64,000 bases of DNA. It comes from Arcicella sp034519515 (GTDB lineage Bacteria; Bacteroidota; Bacteroidia; Cytophagales; Spirosomataceae). Below the pieces are notes generated by a model. That model was not told the origin of the DNA, did no database searches, and saw only the letters and a program-made list of their open reading frames with translations. Position numbers and translations under genes: made by a program. Of this stretch, positions 63,757 through 64,000 are shown in pieces (positions within the stretch are counted from its first letter, which is position 1; each line of letters begins with the position of its first letter). The DNA is taken from contig JAXHOK010000035.1 of the NCBI GenBank assembly GCA_034519515.1, positions 1-64,000 of the forward strand, in the 5' to 3' direction.

Positions 63757-64000
63757 TTACTTGATAAAAATCGTAATCAAAATAACCAGTCCCAAAATAA
63801 TTCGGTAAATCCCGAAATATTTGAAGCCGTATTTATTCAAAATACTAATAAAAGATTTAATGGCAAGCACCGCAACGATGAAAGCTACCACATTCCCGAT
63901 CGCTAAAAATTTTACTTGCTCGCCCGTGATGCTTCCCTCCTCTTTTATGAATTTCAATAATTTATACCCCGTTGCTGCCGTCATCGTTGGCACAGCCAAA
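63757..64000 (-). CDS. uppP: Undecaprenyl-diphosphatase, C-terminal part (truncated by window)
   Basis: The last 80 residues of the integral membrane phosphatase that recycles undecaprenyl diphosphate for peptidoglycan synthesis. The segment AVPTMTAATGYKLLKFIKEEG is the conserved IPxxxAATGYKL region. A further helix pair GNVVAFIVAVLAIKSFISIL and YRIILGLVILITIFI ends the protein. The gene runs off the window end, so its active-site motifs are not visible. It is the first visible member of the uppP-truB-ribF group. Confidence 0.9.
   Translation of the reverse strand, partial: LAVPTMTAATGYKLLKFIKEEGSITGEQVKFLAIGNVVAFIVAVLAIKSFISILNKYGFKYFGIYRIILGLVILITIFIK

Overview
The window is AT-rich chromosomal DNA of a member of the Bacteroidota, most likely a Cytophagales/Spirosomataceae-type bacterium. 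The evidence is a type IX secretion (T9SS) sorting domain on a secreted protein (48452-50059), a Bacteroidota-style ParC, an RND-MFP-TolC triad with a lipoprotein MFP, a UMF1-family MFS transporter, a stand-alone full-length lanthipeptide dehydratase, and homogentisate-route aromatic degradation. The genus assignment is inference; no 16S gene or other taxonomic marker is present.

Layout. 1-3385: 3' part of a cyclic amidohydrolase, a PatB/MalY C-S lyase (minus) and an alpha/beta hydrolase. 3691-9424: tripartite RND efflux operon. 9425-9932: terminator and tRNA-Val(GAC). 9933-12992: orphan LanB-type dehydratase. 13086-19195: phenylalanine/tyrosine catabolism (homogentisate dioxygenase, Phe hydroxylase, HPP dioxygenase, MarR regulator, fumarylacetoacetase, flavin reductase-like protein); every gene here carries single-base frameshifts although the family motifs continue in another frame. 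19252-26202 (minus): GntP permease, asparaginase, TatD, then a glycosyltransferase/deacetylase/flippase-like group that diverges from ruvC. 26960-31890: secreted hypotheticals, a DUF255 thioredoxin-domain protein and a frameshifted SDR. 31985-34209 (minus): UMF1 MFS transporter and OxyR. 34214-48371 (minus): surface-polysaccharide locus with a split transketolase, a fused epimerase-glycosyltransferase, UDP-galactopyranose mutase, GT2, acyltransferase-3, an AlgI/AlgJ-like O-acetylation pair and two large uncharacterised proteins. 48452-58437: T9SS protein, lipoprotein, COG2509 flavoprotein, NUDIX hydrolase, frameshifted membrane protein, parC and a SanA/ElyC-like protein. 58523-59196: a deletion-born chimera of a sugar porter and a GH32 enzyme beside a MITE-like element. 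59370-64000 (minus): Tat-exported molybdenum hydroxylase pair, ribF, truB and the end of uppP.

The most unusual property of the window is not one gene but its spacers. Almost every gap between genes holds an inverted repeat built from short words, and the word differs from spacer to spacer. Some families recur at distant loci. In several places these repeats run into coding sequence: they supply stop codons (23455, 44436), a probable start region (tolC, 8105), sequence running directly up to start codons (phhA, flavin reductase), and in-frame codons (DUF255 protein, polysaccharide deacetylase).
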